Position numbers and translations under genes: made by a program. The notes under the pieces are model-generated. The model did not search any database, was not told where the DNA came from, and saw nothing but the letters and a program-made list of their open reading frames with translations. Shown in pieces: positions 16,484-26,253 of a stretch of DNA of 64,000 nt. Source of the stretch: Truepera sp965215315 (GTDB lineage: Bacteria; Deinococcota; Deinococci; Deinococcales; Trueperaceae); assembly GCA_965215315.1 (NCBI GenBank), contig CBDCDB010000008.1, positions 1,116,001 through 1,180,000 of the forward strand, read 5' to 3'. The stretch's first letter is position 1, and every line of letters starts with the position of its first letter.

Positions 16484-16534
16484 ATGCCGCGTTTCAACTC
16501 CTGCTTTAGTCCATCTTGTGAGCTTATAGGGTAG
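16484..16534 (+). CDS. Possible 16-codon leader ORF before the permease gene
   Basis: TGTAAGGAGACCT precedes ATG 16484, the best ribosome site in this gap. The ORF encodes MPRFNSCFSPSCELIG and stops at 16532-16534, two bases before the GTG of the permease gene, which itself has no clear ribosome site. This suggests translational coupling from a leader peptide. Alternatively the ATG marks the old permease start and a frameshift has intervened. No similarity is recognised. Confidence 0.4.
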   Translation: MPRFNSCFSPSCELIG

Positions 16535-16536
16535 TA

Positions 16537-17520
16537 GTGCAGATCTCTACACCCCGACCCCAGCCCCGCTCTACAACGCCTGAAGCTAAACGTGTCTCTC
16601 AAGGTACGCCCAAAAAACCCACCAATCACGCAGTCTTTAGAGGCTGGCTGCTGCCCGCCCTCTTTTTACTGCCGACGCTCCTGAGCTTTGCGGTTTTCAC
16701 GTATTACCCGGCAGCAAGGACGCTGCGCCTGAGCGTCTTCCGCAGCAATATCATCTTGGGTAACGAACAGTTTACCGGTTTGCAGAATTTGACTGAGCTG
16801 CTCTCGAGTCCTGTCTATCATCAAGTCTTGCTACAAACGCTGGTCTTCTGCACGTTGGTCGTCGTCATCGGTCTGGGTATTTCGCTCGGCCTTGCGTGGC
16901 TGGCGAGCAAACCCATTGCAGGCGGGCGCGTATACCGGTTGCTGCTGATCTATCCTTACGCGCTGTCACCCGCGATTGCCGGAACGCTTTGGTTATTTTT
17001 ATTCAACCCCGAAATCGGTCTGATCAACCAGATTTTAGGCAGCACCTTCGGCGTCAGACCGCGCTGGCTCGACGATCCTTTTCTCGCCTTCGGCCTCGTA
17101 ACCACCGCGTCCATCTGGAAAGGGCTGGGCTACAACATTGTCTTTTATCTTGCGGCGCTGCAAGGCGTGCCTAAAGAGTTGACCGAAGCCGCGCAGCTCG
17201 ACGGGGCGACCGGCAGACAAGCGTTCTGGCGGATCGTCTTTCCGCTACTCTCACCGATGACCTTCTTTCTGGTCTTTACCGGCATCGTTTCGGCGCTGTT
17301 CGATTCGTTTGGTCTAGTCGATATTCTGACGCGCGGCGGGCCGTACTTTCGGGAGGCGGGGATTACGACATTCCTGATCTATCAGCTCTACGAAGACGGC
17401 TTTCGGGACTTTAAGACCGGTGTTGCCGCTGCTGAAGCTGTGCTGATGCTCGTACTAGTTGGCGCGCTGGTCATCTTGCAGTTTCGCCTAGGTGGACGGC
17501 GCGTCCACTATGGGGCCTGA
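16537..17520 (+). CDS. ABC importer permease, UgpA/MalF type
   Basis: The 327-residue membrane protein has about six transmembrane segments, the first at residues ~33-58 (GWLLPALFLLPTLLSFAVFT). The cytoplasmic EAA loop reads EAAQLDGATGRQAFWRIVFP and contacts the ATPase. It pairs with the downstream permease to form the channel. The GTG start at 16537 is the first in frame and gives an unusually long Pro/Thr-rich N-terminus. The gene for the ATPase is not here; family members often share one encoded elsewhere. Confidence 0.9.
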   Translation: MQISTPRPQPRSTTPEAKRVSQGTPKKPTNHAVFRGWLLPALFLLPTLLSFAVFTYYPAARTLRLSVFRSNIILGNEQFTGLQNLTELLSSPVYHQVLLQTLVFCTLVVVIGLGISLGLAWLASKPIAGGRVYRLLLIYPYALSPAIAGTLWLFLFNPEIGLINQILGSTFGVRPRWLDDPFLAFGLVTTASIWKGLGYNIVFYLAALQGVPKELTEAAQLDGATGRQAFWRIVFPLLSPMTFFLVFTGIVSALFDSFGLVDILTRGGPYFREAGITTFLIYQLYEDGFRDFKTGVAAAEAVLMLVLVGALVILQFRLGGRRVHYGA

Positions 17521-17533
17521 TGTGGGGAGCCTA

Positions 17534-18355
<822 letters not shown>

Positions 18356-18496
18356 GGCTCGAGCCCAGTATTGAGTTGCAGCCGGTGTTTCAGCCGATTG
18401 GTTCAGCAGCGCAGGTTCGCCGTAAACGTTGAGCCTGCTCTGACTTTGCTTAGATGATCGGCGGATCGTTACGCATTTGAAAAGGTCGCCGCCGAA

Positions 18497-19483
18497 CTAA
18501 CCGTCCAAGGCCCGCATCCCCTGTTCATTATAACGCTCACCCGCAGCCGCGCCCACCGGCACAATCTCTTCCAAGCGGGAGAGCTCAGCCTGATTGAGAT
18601 GCACACTCGCAGCGCCCACGTTTTCCTCGAGCCTTTCCCTGCGCTTCGTCCCCGGAATCGGCACGACGTCAGCCCCCTGATGAAGCAGCCACGCGAGCGC
18701 AAGCTGCCCCGGTGTTACACCTTTTTCACCGGCTAACGCACGGACCTGCTCGACGAGCTCGAGGTTCCGCGCAAAGTTCTCGCCTTGAAAACGCGGCAAG
18801 CTGCGGCGGTAATCGTCTTTGGCAAAGTCGTCCGGGCTCGTAAGCTGCCCCGTTAAAAACCCACGCCCGAGCGGGCTGTACGGGACAAAGCCAATCCCGA
18901 GTTCGCGGATAGTCGGCAAAATTTCGCTCTCCGGGTCGCGCGACCAGAGCGAGTATTCAGTCTGCAAGGCGCTGATCGGATGGACTTTGTGGGCCCGCTG
19001 GATGGTTTCCGGCGCGGCTTCCGAAAGCCCCAGAAATCGCACTTTGCCCGCCGTCACAAGCTCTTTCATCGCGCCGACGGTCTCCTCTACCGGCACGTTC
19101 GGGTCAACGCGGTGCTGATAATAGAGGTCGATGTAGTCCACACCGAGGCGTTTAAGTGAAGCGTCACAAGCTTTGCGGACATACTCAGGTGTGCCGTTGA
19201 TGCCGCCCCTCGAGCCGTCCGCACGGCGTTCGATACCAAACTTCGTGGCCAAGACCACCTCACCCCGTCGGCCCTTGATAGCGCGGCCCACGAGTTCTTC
19301 GTTGGTAAAGGGGCCGTACATGTCGGCGGTATCGAGAAAATTGACACCTAGCTCGAGCGCCTTATGAATGGTGGCAATAGATTCTGCCTCGTCACCCGCG
19401 CCGTAAGACTCGCTCATCCCCATGCAGCCGAGACCGAGTTCACTGACCTCGAGCCCTTCTCGTCCTAGTTTTCGCGTTTCCAT
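18497..19483 (-). CDS. Aldo/keto reductase (AKR11/13-like)
   Basis: The 328-residue (beta/alpha)8-barrel enzyme reduces aldehydes or ketones with NADPH. The catalytic tetrad is visible: Asp and Tyr in FLDTADMYGP, Lys in VVLATKFG and His in LYYQHRVDP. It begins METRKLGREGLEVSELGLGC, the usual form for general stress or quinone-type AKRs, and ends with EEIVPVGAAAGERY. AGGAGG precedes its ATG. It is divergent from the SDR gene at 19580 across a 96-bp gap. Confidence 0.92.
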   Translation of the reverse strand: METRKLGREGLEVSELGLGCMGMSESYGAGDEAESIATIHKALELGVNFLDTADMYGPFTNEELVGRAIKGRRGEVVLATKFGIERRADGSRGGINGTPEYVRKACDASLKRLGVDYIDLYYQHRVDPNVPVEETVGAMKELVTAGKVRFLGLSEAAPETIQRAHKVHPISALQTEYSLWSRDPESEILPTIRELGIGFVPYSPLGRGFLTGQLTSPDDFAKDDYRRSLPRFQGENFARNLELVEQVRALAGEKGVTPGQLALAWLLHQGADVVPIPGTKRRERLEENVGAASVHLNQAELSRLEEIVPVGAAAGERYNEQGMRALDG

Positions 19484-19579
19484 CTTGACCTCCTCTTGCA
19501 GCGCAGCCTAAACCGGGAGCGCGGCGGGGTTTGTCACGGGCGTTGCAAAACCGCCGCCGCGAGCTTGTTAGCGTAAAGC

Positions 19580-20296
19580 ATGAACTTAACTGGAAAGACC
19601 GCACTGATTACTGGAGGCAGTAAGGGCATCGGCTACGGCGTCGCTCATGCGCTCGTTAAAGAAGGCGTCAACGTCACCATCACCTCGAGGCACGAAGATG
19701 AGGTCACGGCGGCAGCAGAAAAGCTCTCGAGCGGAGGCCAGGGCCGCGCCCTCGGCGTGGTTTGCGATGTTCGCAGCTTTGACGACCAGCAGGCAGCCGT
19801 CAAAAAAACCGTTGACGAGTTCGGGGGGCTCGAGGTGCTCGTCGCCAACGCTGGCTTCGGTACATTTGCGCCCATTCAGGACATGACACCCGAGCAGTGG
19901 AACGACACCATCGAAACCAACCTTACCGGTGTGTTTTACAGCGTCAAGGCGTCTTTAGACGCGCTTAAAAAGCAGGGCGGCTATATTTTTACGGTCTCGT
20001 CTCTGGCCGGTAAAAATCCGATGGCGGGCGGTTCAGCGTACAACGCTTCCAAGTTTGGGTTGAACGGCTTTAGCGAGGCCATTATGCTCGATTTACGGCA
20101 AGACGACATTCAGGTCTCGACGATTATGCCAGGGTCGGTGGCCACCTCGTTCGGCGGTCAAACACCTACCGAAGAAGACGCGTGGAAGATTCAGCCTGAG
20201 GACATCGCAGACATCGTGGTCTCACTTCTTAAATTACCCGAGCGCACCTTGCCGAGCCGGGTTGAGGTGAGACCGAGCAAACCGCCGAAAAAGTGA
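19580..20296 (+). CDS. SDR oxidoreductase
   Basis: The 238-residue classical short-chain dehydrogenase has TGGSKGIGYGVA near residue 11, NAGFG near 89, VSSLAG and the catalytic YNASK near 151. The sequence IMPGSVATSF near the C-terminus follows the PG motif of this family. The substrate is unknown. It stands alone, divergent from the aldo/keto reductase. Confidence 0.88.
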   Translation: MNLTGKTALITGGSKGIGYGVAHALVKEGVNVTITSRHEDEVTAAAEKLSSGGQGRALGVVCDVRSFDDQQAAVKKTVDEFGGLEVLVANAGFGTFAPIQDMTPEQWNDTIETNLTGVFYSVKASLDALKKQGGYIFTVSSLAGKNPMAGGSAYNASKFGLNGFSEAIMLDLRQDDIQVSTIMPGSVATSFGGQTPTEEDAWKIQPEDIADIVVSLLKLPERTLPSRVEVRPSKPPKK

Positions 20297-20344
20297 TAAG
20301 CTGACGCAGTAATCATTTGTGCGTGTTTTAACTAAGGAGGCGGC

Positions 20345-20779
20345 ATGAAGACAGGTCTTTCATTCGTTTTGATGGCTATGTCTTTGGGAATCACGGGATG
20401 TACAAGCGGAGAACAGAGCGGTCAGACAAACGTTTATTTTTTACAAGAAAAGCCCAACGACTTTCCTGATATGGCCGGACTCTTTGAAGGTAAGTTAGCG
20501 CTAAACCAAGACTGCTTGCAGATTCAGGGTGACAACGGAAGAGCAGAAGAGTACAACGCTATCTGGCCCGCCGGGTTCAACTTTAGTGTGGAGGGCGAAA
20601 GCGTCAACATCTTAGATGGTGACGCTCAGGTCGTTGCCCAAGTTGGCGACCAAGTGCGTGTCGGCGGTGGCGAGCTGAAAGGTTTGTCTCGAGAGGAATT
20701 TGAGCAGAACTATCTGGGGGACTCCCGGTGCTCAGAGCCTTACTGGTCAGTCAGTAGAAGCCATCTCAAAAACGCCTAA
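20345..20779 (+). CDS. Small lipoprotein, C-terminus replaced by IS5 sequence
   Basis: The 144-residue ORF starts with a lipoprotein signal (SFVLMAMSLGITGCTSGEQ, Cys in a lipobox) and follows TAAGGAGGCGGC, a strong ribosome site. No domain is recognised. Its last seven residues (RSHLKNA) are encoded by the end of an IS5 element inserted after the AGT codon at 20753. Removing the element and one AGT copy extends the protein with VVEVIMP to a stop at 21612-21614. The native protein would therefore be only slightly longer, and the present version may still work. Confidence 0.7.
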   Translation: MKTGLSFVLMAMSLGITGCTSGEQSGQTNVYFLQEKPNDFPDMAGLFEGKLALNQDCLQIQGDNGRAEEYNAIWPAGFNFSVEGESVNILDGDAQVVAQVGDQVRVGGGELKGLSREEFEQNYLGDSRCSEPYWSVSRSHLKNA

Positions 20780-21587
20780 GCAGTAATTTGATGCAGCCGA
20801 GATGCAGGAAGGCCAAGAAGTTTAGGGAGTGATGTTCATAGCGAACGACCAGACGGCGAAAGTTGCCGAGGTGGGCGAATAGCCGTTCAATCTTCCAGCG
20901 CCGTTTGTAGCGCCTCAGTTTACGTCCATCTTGCGTCTTGGCTTTTTTACGGTTTCTTCGGTGAGGCGCAATCATTTCAACACCTGCTTCGGCGAGTTCA
21001 GCGTCAAGCGGATCACTGTCATACGCTTTGTCACCGATTAACTTGTCGGGTTTGCCGCTGACGTGTCGAGATGCGAGAGTCGCGTGTACCAACCGGACCT
21101 CATGTGGGCTAGCAGACGTAACGTGCAGGGCGAGGCAAGTACCACCAGCGTCCGATACCGCCATGACTTTGCTACCCTTACCCCGTTTAGTCTTACCAAC
21201 TGCTGACCCCCTTTTTTCGCAGCCACAAAGGTACCGTCGATAAAGCATTCCGACAAGTCGAGTTTGCCCCGCTGCAGGGGGTCATGCGCTAAAGTCTCTA
21301 GAATCTGCCGCAACACGCCGTTTCTCTCCCATTCTTGAAAGCGCCGATGGCACGTCTGATAGGGCGGATAGCGCTCGGGTAAATCAGCCCACTGTGCGCC
21401 CGTTCGTAATATCCAGCAGATGCCCTTAAGTATCGCTCGTGGTTCTCGTCTGGGACGGCCTTTGCCATCTTTGCGTCGAGCTGGTTCGGGAATGAGCGGC
21501 CCTAGTACTTCCCACTGTTCATCGGTGAGTTCCATACCACCGTTCTAACAGCTATGCAGCTGACTATTCGTTTTTGAGATGGCTTCT
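20756..21587 (-). mobile_element. IS5-family insertion sequence (832 bp)
   Basis: The ends are perfect inverted repeats over AGAAGCCATCTCAAAAACG. AGT is present on both sides (20753-20755 and 21588-21590), a 3-bp target duplication. It contains two overlapping transposase ORFs joined at an A6G slippery run. A decayed relative lies at 38912-39710. Confidence 0.92.
20766..21535 (-). CDS. IS5-family transposase (IS427-like, two ORFs, -1 frameshift)
   Basis: The first ORF (21535 to 21038) starts MELTDEQWEVLGPLIPEPAR and ends the N-terminal DUF4096-like domain with the first catalytic Asp in SECFIDGTF. The second (21248 to 20766) carries Asp in LIGDKAYDSDPLD and Glu in RRWKIERLFAHL. The frames meet at AAAAAAGGGGG (A6 at 21212-21217): a -1 slip gives AKKRGSAVGKTKRGKGSK. 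IS427-group elements are known to use programmed frameshifting, so the gene may be functional. The -1 junction is kept in the degraded copy at 38912. Confidence 0.88.
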
Positions 21588-21653
21588 AGTGTTGTAGAGG
21601 TCATTATGCCTTAGTTTTCAGTACGAACTCCGTTTCAAAAATCGATAGTTTGC

Positions 21654-21687
21654 AACTCCGGCAGCCCTAAACCCGCCGGAGTTTTTT
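21654..21687 (+). terminator. Intrinsic terminator of the lipoprotein gene
   Basis: AACTCCGGC (21654-21662) pairs with GCCGGAGTT (21675-21683) and is followed by TTTT within a six-T run. It lies about 40 bp after the restored lipoprotein stop and ahead of rbfA, so it probably belonged to the lipoprotein transcript before the IS5 insertion. Confidence 0.8.
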
Positions 21688-21733
21688 GTTGGGAATGCAC
21701 TGTACCGGGGATACGGCGCGTTATCCTGTTCGG

Positions 21734-22027
21734 ATGGACGCACGCGAACGCAACGAACGTACCCTCCTCCGCGCTTTGGGCGAACGGATTCCGCAACTCA
21801 AAGACCCGCGCATCCCGCTCGTCGTTACGGTTGAACGGGTCAAACTCAACAACGATTATTCTCAGGCTAAGGTGCTCGTGAGTACGCTAAACGAAGACGA
21901 CATGCCCGACTTTCAGGACGCGCTGGAGCGGGCTAGCGGTTTTTTGCAGCGTGAGCTGGCGCACGACCTAGACCTGCGGCGGACGCCTAAGCTGATTTTT
22001 ACGGATAATCCGCTCGAGGTTTTCTAG
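21734..22027 (+). CDS. rbfA: Ribosome-binding factor A
   Basis: RbfA helps mature the 30S subunit and acts on 16S rRNA processing. The 97-residue protein has the KH-like fold pattern: an N-terminal helix ERTLLRALGERIPQLKDPRI, then VTVERVKLNNDYSQAKVLVS and a C-terminal LRRTPKLIFTDNP, where RxxPxLxF is diagnostic. It is shorter than most RbfA proteins (110-130 aa). I chose ATG 21734 because the upstream in-frame codons run into the terminator. It is followed closely by the thioesterase and guaB. Confidence 0.88.
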   Translation: MDARERNERTLLRALGERIPQLKDPRIPLVVTVERVKLNNDYSQAKVLVSTLNEDDMPDFQDALERASGFLQRELAHDLDLRRTPKLIFTDNPLEVF

Positions 22028-22046
22028 TTACCCTTATGAACCCACT

Positions 22047-22439
22047 ATGAAGCTGCGCGTCCGCTTCGCCGAAACCGACCAGATGGGCATTGCCCACCAC
22101 AGCGCCTATATCATCTGGTTTGAAGCAGCCCGCGTCGAGTGGCTGCGCGCGCGGGGGCTTGATTATCGGCGGCTCGAAGATGCGGGCGTCTCACTCGCGG
22201 TGAGCGCCGTAAACGTGCAGTATCTTCGGAGCAGCCGGTTTGACGATGAGCTTGTCATTGACGCCAACATGACCGAGCTTAAAAGCCGCCGCGTCCGCTT
22301 TCACTATGCCGTTTACCGGGGTGATGAGCAGCTTGCGACCGGCGACAGTTTACACACCCCCGTTGATAAAAATGGACGGGCGCAGAGATTACCAGAAGGG
22401 TGGCTGGAGGCGCTTTACCCACACGTCTCTACCCTTTAG
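22047..22439 (+). CDS. Acyl-CoA thioesterase (4HBT/YbgC-FadM family)
   Basis: The 130-residue hotdog-fold protein hydrolyses acyl-CoA thioesters. It opens with VRFAETDQMGIAHHSAYIIWFE, close to the family motif in which the Asp of ETDQMG is catalytic, and continues EAARVEWLRARGLDY. Length is normal. It starts 20 bp after rbfA and precedes guaB, so these are probably co-transcribed. The chain preference is unknown. Confidence 0.9.
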   Translation: MKLRVRFAETDQMGIAHHSAYIIWFEAARVEWLRARGLDYRRLEDAGVSLAVSAVNVQYLRSSRFDDELVIDANMTELKSRRVRFHYAVYRGDEQLATGDSLHTPVDKNGRAQRLPEGWLEALYPHVSTL

Positions 22440-22540
22440 GATGAGGAACCTCGAGCTGCACTTTCGGACGCAGCTCCCTGTAAAAAGCCAGTCAGTTACA
22501 ACCGTCGCCGCGCACAAAGAACGAAGAAAGTGGGTAAGCC

Positions 22541-24034
22541 ATGACCAAGCCGCTAGACACCCCTCAACAAACCCGAACCGACAAGTTTCGCGGCGAAGCC
22601 CTCACTTTTGATGATGTGCTGCTCGTCCCGGCGCACTCGCAGATTTTGCCCAAAGACGCCTCACTCTACACCCGGTTTTCACGTAACGTACCCCTCAACA
22701 TGCCGATCAGCTCGTCGGCGATGGACACCGTAACCGAAACGCAGATGGCGATCTCTATGGCGCGGCAGGGCGGCCTCGGCGTGATTCACAAAAAGCTTTC
22801 GGTAGAGGCGCAAGCCGAGATGGTCATGAAGGTCAAACGCTCTGAAGCCGGGATGATTACCGACCCGATTACGCTGCCGCAGGGGGCGACCTTACAGCAG
22901 GCCGAAGATTTGATGCGCGACTACCGCATCAGCGGCGTCCCGATCGTCGAACCGGACGGGCGGTTGGTCGGGATTTTAACAAACCGCGATTTACGTTTTG
23001 AAACCGACTACAGCAAACGTGTCGATGAACTGATGACCAAAGACAATCTGATTACGGTGCCGGTCGGAACGACTTTGGAGCAAGCCCGCGATATTCTCAA
23101 GAACCATAAGGTTGAAAAGCTGCTCGTTGTCGATGACGCCTACATACTTAAGGGGCTCATTACGATCAAAGATATTACGAAGAACCTCGAGTATCCTCAA
23201 GCCGCCAAAGATGAACTCGGGCGTCTCCGGGTCGGCGCGGCAGTTGGGGTTTCAGGCGATTTGGAGGTGAGGGCCGAAGCGCTCGTCCGGGTGGGCGTAG
23301 ACGTCCTCGTGCTCGACAGCGCTCACGGGCACTCGCAAGGAATTTTAGACGCGCTCACCTACCTTAAAGAGAGTTTTGAGGTTGACGTTGTTGCAGGAAA
23401 TATTGCCACTGCTGAGGCAGCTCGAGATTTACTTTTACGCGGCGTAGACGGCCTCAAAGTTGGCATAGGGCCGGGCAGCATCTGCACAACACGCGTTGTA
23501 ACCGGCGTCGGGATGCCGCAGCTTACGGCGATTATGGACGTGGTTGAGGCTGCAAAAGGCTCGGGTGTGCCGGTCATTGCCGACGGCGGCATCAAGATGA
23601 CCGGCGACCTGCCCAAAGCGCTCGCGGCAGGCGCAGACTGCGTGATGGTCGGTTCGATGTTGGCGGGCACCACCGAGTCTCCCGGCGAGGCGATTCTCCG
23701 CGACGGTCGCCGCTACAAGGCGTACCGGGGCATGGGTTCACTCGGCGCGATGGAGACCGGCAGCGCCGACCGGTATTTTCAGGAAGACGCCAAAAAGCTC
23801 GTCCCGGAAGGTATCGAAGGCATGGTCGCGTACAAGGGGCCGGTCGGGGACGTCATCTATCAGATGTTGGGCGGTTTACGGAGCGCGATGGGCTACTGCG
23901 GTACGGAAGATATTGCAGCGCTGCAAGAGCGGGCGCAGTTTGTCACCATCACGCAGGCGAGCCTGATCGAAGGGCACCCGCATGATGTGACGATGACCAA
24001 AGATGCGCCGAACTACTCGAGGCGTGGGGAATAG
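22541..24034 (+). CDS. guaB: Inosine-5'-monophosphate dehydrogenase
   Basis: GuaB oxidises IMP to XMP, the committed step to GMP. The 497-residue protein has the normal length and order: barrel start GEALTFDDVLLVPAHSQ, two CBS domains (residues ~105-220, ISGVPIVEPDGRLVGILTNRD), then GIGPGSICTTRVVTGVG with the catalytic Cys near residue 313, and YRGMGSLGAM. A GNAT gene follows, overlapping the stop codon. Confidence 0.97.
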   Translation: MTKPLDTPQQTRTDKFRGEALTFDDVLLVPAHSQILPKDASLYTRFSRNVPLNMPISSSAMDTVTETQMAISMARQGGLGVIHKKLSVEAQAEMVMKVKRSEAGMITDPITLPQGATLQQAEDLMRDYRISGVPIVEPDGRLVGILTNRDLRFETDYSKRVDELMTKDNLITVPVGTTLEQARDILKNHKVEKLLVVDDAYILKGLITIKDITKNLEYPQAAKDELGRLRVGAAVGVSGDLEVRAEALVRVGVDVLVLDSAHGHSQGILDALTYLKESFEVDVVAGNIATAEAARDLLLRGVDGLKVGIGPGSICTTRVVTGVGMPQLTAIMDVVEAAKGSGVPVIADGGIKMTGDLPKALAAGADCVMVGSMLAGTTESPGEAILRDGRRYKAYRGMGSLGAMETGSADRYFQEDAKKLVPEGIEGMVAYKGPVGDVIYQMLGGLRSAMGYCGTEDIAALQERAQFVTITQASLIEGHPHDVTMTKDAPNYSRRGE

Positions 24035-24471
24035 AACTCCTCGAGCCGTTCACGAAGCGGTATTTAGACTCAAGTGCTGAGGTCTTTGTAGCTGTTTTTA
24101 ACGGTGAGCCGTGGAACGAGCCTTGGACTTTGGAAACGGCTTTAGCTTGCCTGCGTGACCTGCTAGATACACCGCGTTCGTTGGGTTTCGTAGCTAAGAC
24201 CGAAGGTAAAATTGTCAGCTTTGTTTTGAGGCGTACTGAACAGCGTGACCAGAATAGACAGTTCTACCTTTCAAAGATGTGCGTCTTGGCTGAACATCAG
24301 GGTCAAGGTATTGGGAAAAAGCTCCTGAGGGGACTCGAGGCCAACCTCAAGCAGCAAGACGTAGCCAAGCTGTACCTGCTAACAACTAGAGGCGGCTCAG
24401 CAAAGGCGTTTTATCATGGGTGCGGGTTTTATGCGAGTGAAAAAATGGGGATGCTCGGCAAGTATTTGTAA
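24031..24471 (+). CDS. GNAT-family N-acetyltransferase with no standard start codon
   Basis: The coding frame clearly begins with IELLEPFTKRYLDSSAEVFV just after guaB and continues through the acetyl-CoA site CVLAEHQGQGIGKKLLRG to YHGCGFYASEKMG, a full ~146-residue GNAT. No ATG, GTG or TTG occurs in frame before codon 34 (TTG 24130), which would remove part of the fold. The only near-cognate codon at the expected place is ATA at 24031-24033, which overlaps the guaB stop (ATAG). Either an ATA start with translational coupling is used, or a start codon has been mutated. The substrate is unknown. Confidence 0.7.
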   Translation: MELLEPFTKRYLDSSAEVFVAVFNGEPWNEPWTLETALACLRDLLDTPRSLGFVAKTEGKIVSFVLRRTEQRDQNRQFYLSKMCVLAEHQGQGIGKKLLRGLEANLKQQDVAKLYLLTTRGGSAKAFYHGCGFYASEKMGMLGKYL

Positions 24472-24599
24472 GATGAGACTCGAGCCTCTCCCCGCAAAAT
24501 CGTGACCTCAGCGTGCTAGATTTGGTGGGATGAAAATCTGTCTGTTAAGCCTTTTTCTGGTGTTGACTTCCGCCTTTGCCCATAGCACTGTGCAGCTTA

Positions 24600-25581
24600 C
24601 AGCGCTTTGCGTAATCACTGATAGCGTAGGTTATAGCCGGAATGACCGAACCAGCCAAGGATGTCTTGCAAGGAGATGGTTTTCAGGGCAGCGGCAATGG
24701 CTTGATCGAGGGCGTCTCGAGCTCGTGCCTGGCTCGCTTTGACGAAGGTCTTGATTTTAGAAAGCGCTTCTTCGATGGGGTTCAGGTCCGGTGAGTAAGG
24801 TAGCAGGAAAAGCAGCGAGCAGCCTTTGGAAGCCAGCAATTCGGCGACCCTATCGCCTTTATAGATACGGTGGTTGTCCAGCACGACGATCTGACCTGGG
24901 GTAAGGGTAGGTACAAGCATCTGCTCGACATAGGTCTCGAACGCAAGGCCGTCAACGCTGCCCTGAAGTGTCATAGGAGCTTGCAGTCCGTTAAGGGAAA
25001 GGGCGGCGATGAGGCTGGTATTCTCACCCCGGTTACGGGGCACTTGGTTGTAAGCGCGTTCCCCCTTCGGAGCACGGGCGTAGAGAGGTGTCATAGCAAA
25101 GTTAAAGCCGCTCTCATCGACAAAGACGACTTTGCCTGGGTCAACACAGAACACTTTAGCCAGCCAGCGCAAGCGTTGCCCTTCGTCACGTTCACTCGCT
25201 CCCAACGTCTTTTTTTCTCGATAGATCAGCACGCTGCATCGTGCGGCACATGGCTACGATGCTGACCTTGACGCCCTGCTGTTCTTCCCAGAGTTCGCAG
25301 TGTCTGGCCAGGGTGACCTGGTTATGCTGTCTGACTTGTTCGCTTAGCAGCTCATACGCTTCGGCTGGAATTAACGCGCTGCGGCCCGGTGGTGCCTTGG
25401 CTGCCAGCTCCCCGTGAGCGGCTGAGGTAACGCCGCACCGTCGCCACGCCTACCTTGAAGCGCGCTGCAACGTCCTGATGCTTCTGCCCTTCCGCTACCG
25501 CTTCGACAATTCGTTCGCGTAAGTCGAGTGAGTATGCCATGCTCCACTATGACGCTATATCAAAGCTAGCGCAAATCGCTG
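24600..25581 (-). mobile_element. IS630-family insertion sequence 2 (982 bp)
   Basis: Ends match as CAGCGCTTTGCG (left) and CAGCGATTTGCG (read inward from the right), flanked by TA at 24598-24599 and 25582-25583. It splits a secreted-protein gene whose frame is restored by exact excision. The transposase gene inside is frameshifted. Confidence 0.87.
24615..25540 (-). pseudogene. IS630-family transposase, frameshifted
   Basis: The gene reads in three frames. The N-terminus (25540 to ~25400) is MAYSLDLRERIVEAVAEG plus a helix-turn-helix. A middle segment in another frame reads ELAAKAPPGRSALIPAEAYE and on to VKVSIVAMCRTMQR. The catalytic part (25232 to 24615) has Asp in VFVDESGFN, Asp in IVVLDNHRIYKG and Glu in DLNPIEEALSKIK. 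The first shift (in CACGGGGAGCTGG) looks like a one-base lesion. The second is at an A7G run but needs +1 or -2, not -1. This copy is probably inactive unless supplied in trans. Confidence 0.8.
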
Positions 25582-26253
25582 TAAGCAGGCGGCGCTCGAG
25601 GGTGCCCTCACCGTATTGACAAGGCCGCTTGACGGCTACCCTCCCAGATTCGTCAAAGCTGGCTGTCCTCTCCCAAAAAAGCTTTACACGGGGAAACCTG
25701 TGTTTATTCGCTCTCTCGTACACCCTACCGCACAAGACCGACAACGACTTCAACAACACATCTAGGCAGCAAGAGCAAAAGACCCGGATTTCGTCACATC
25801 TATAGAAAGTGGTTCTTACGACCCTTACAGGGATTACTACCGCGTTTCTGTCTTCGACCGCGCTTGTGGCTACTTGTTTCATATAGAACTCGAGGCCAAA
25901 TCACTTGCGTTCGGGAGCATAACCGGTCCTCTTTCCCTTACCCGACAAGAAGCTCAGCGCCGCCTCGCTTCTGCTGTAGCTCCGACCTTAGTCAGGCTCA
26001 CATCGCTCGATTATCTGGGTTACATGTGGCTAGCAGGCTCAAAAGCGGTTGAGGTTACAGCATATGGAATGCACGGCGAACACGCGGTTTACCGTGTCGT
26101 AAACCGTTCAGGCAAACCTGTTTCGCCGCTCAAGACCAAATTAAAGCTGTTTATTTACAAACGACCTTTCACACTGACCGACGGCACGCCCTCCGCTACT
26201 TGGAGTTTTTGGCTACCCGTTAGGCTCGAGCCCCTACCTCAAACTAAACCCCG

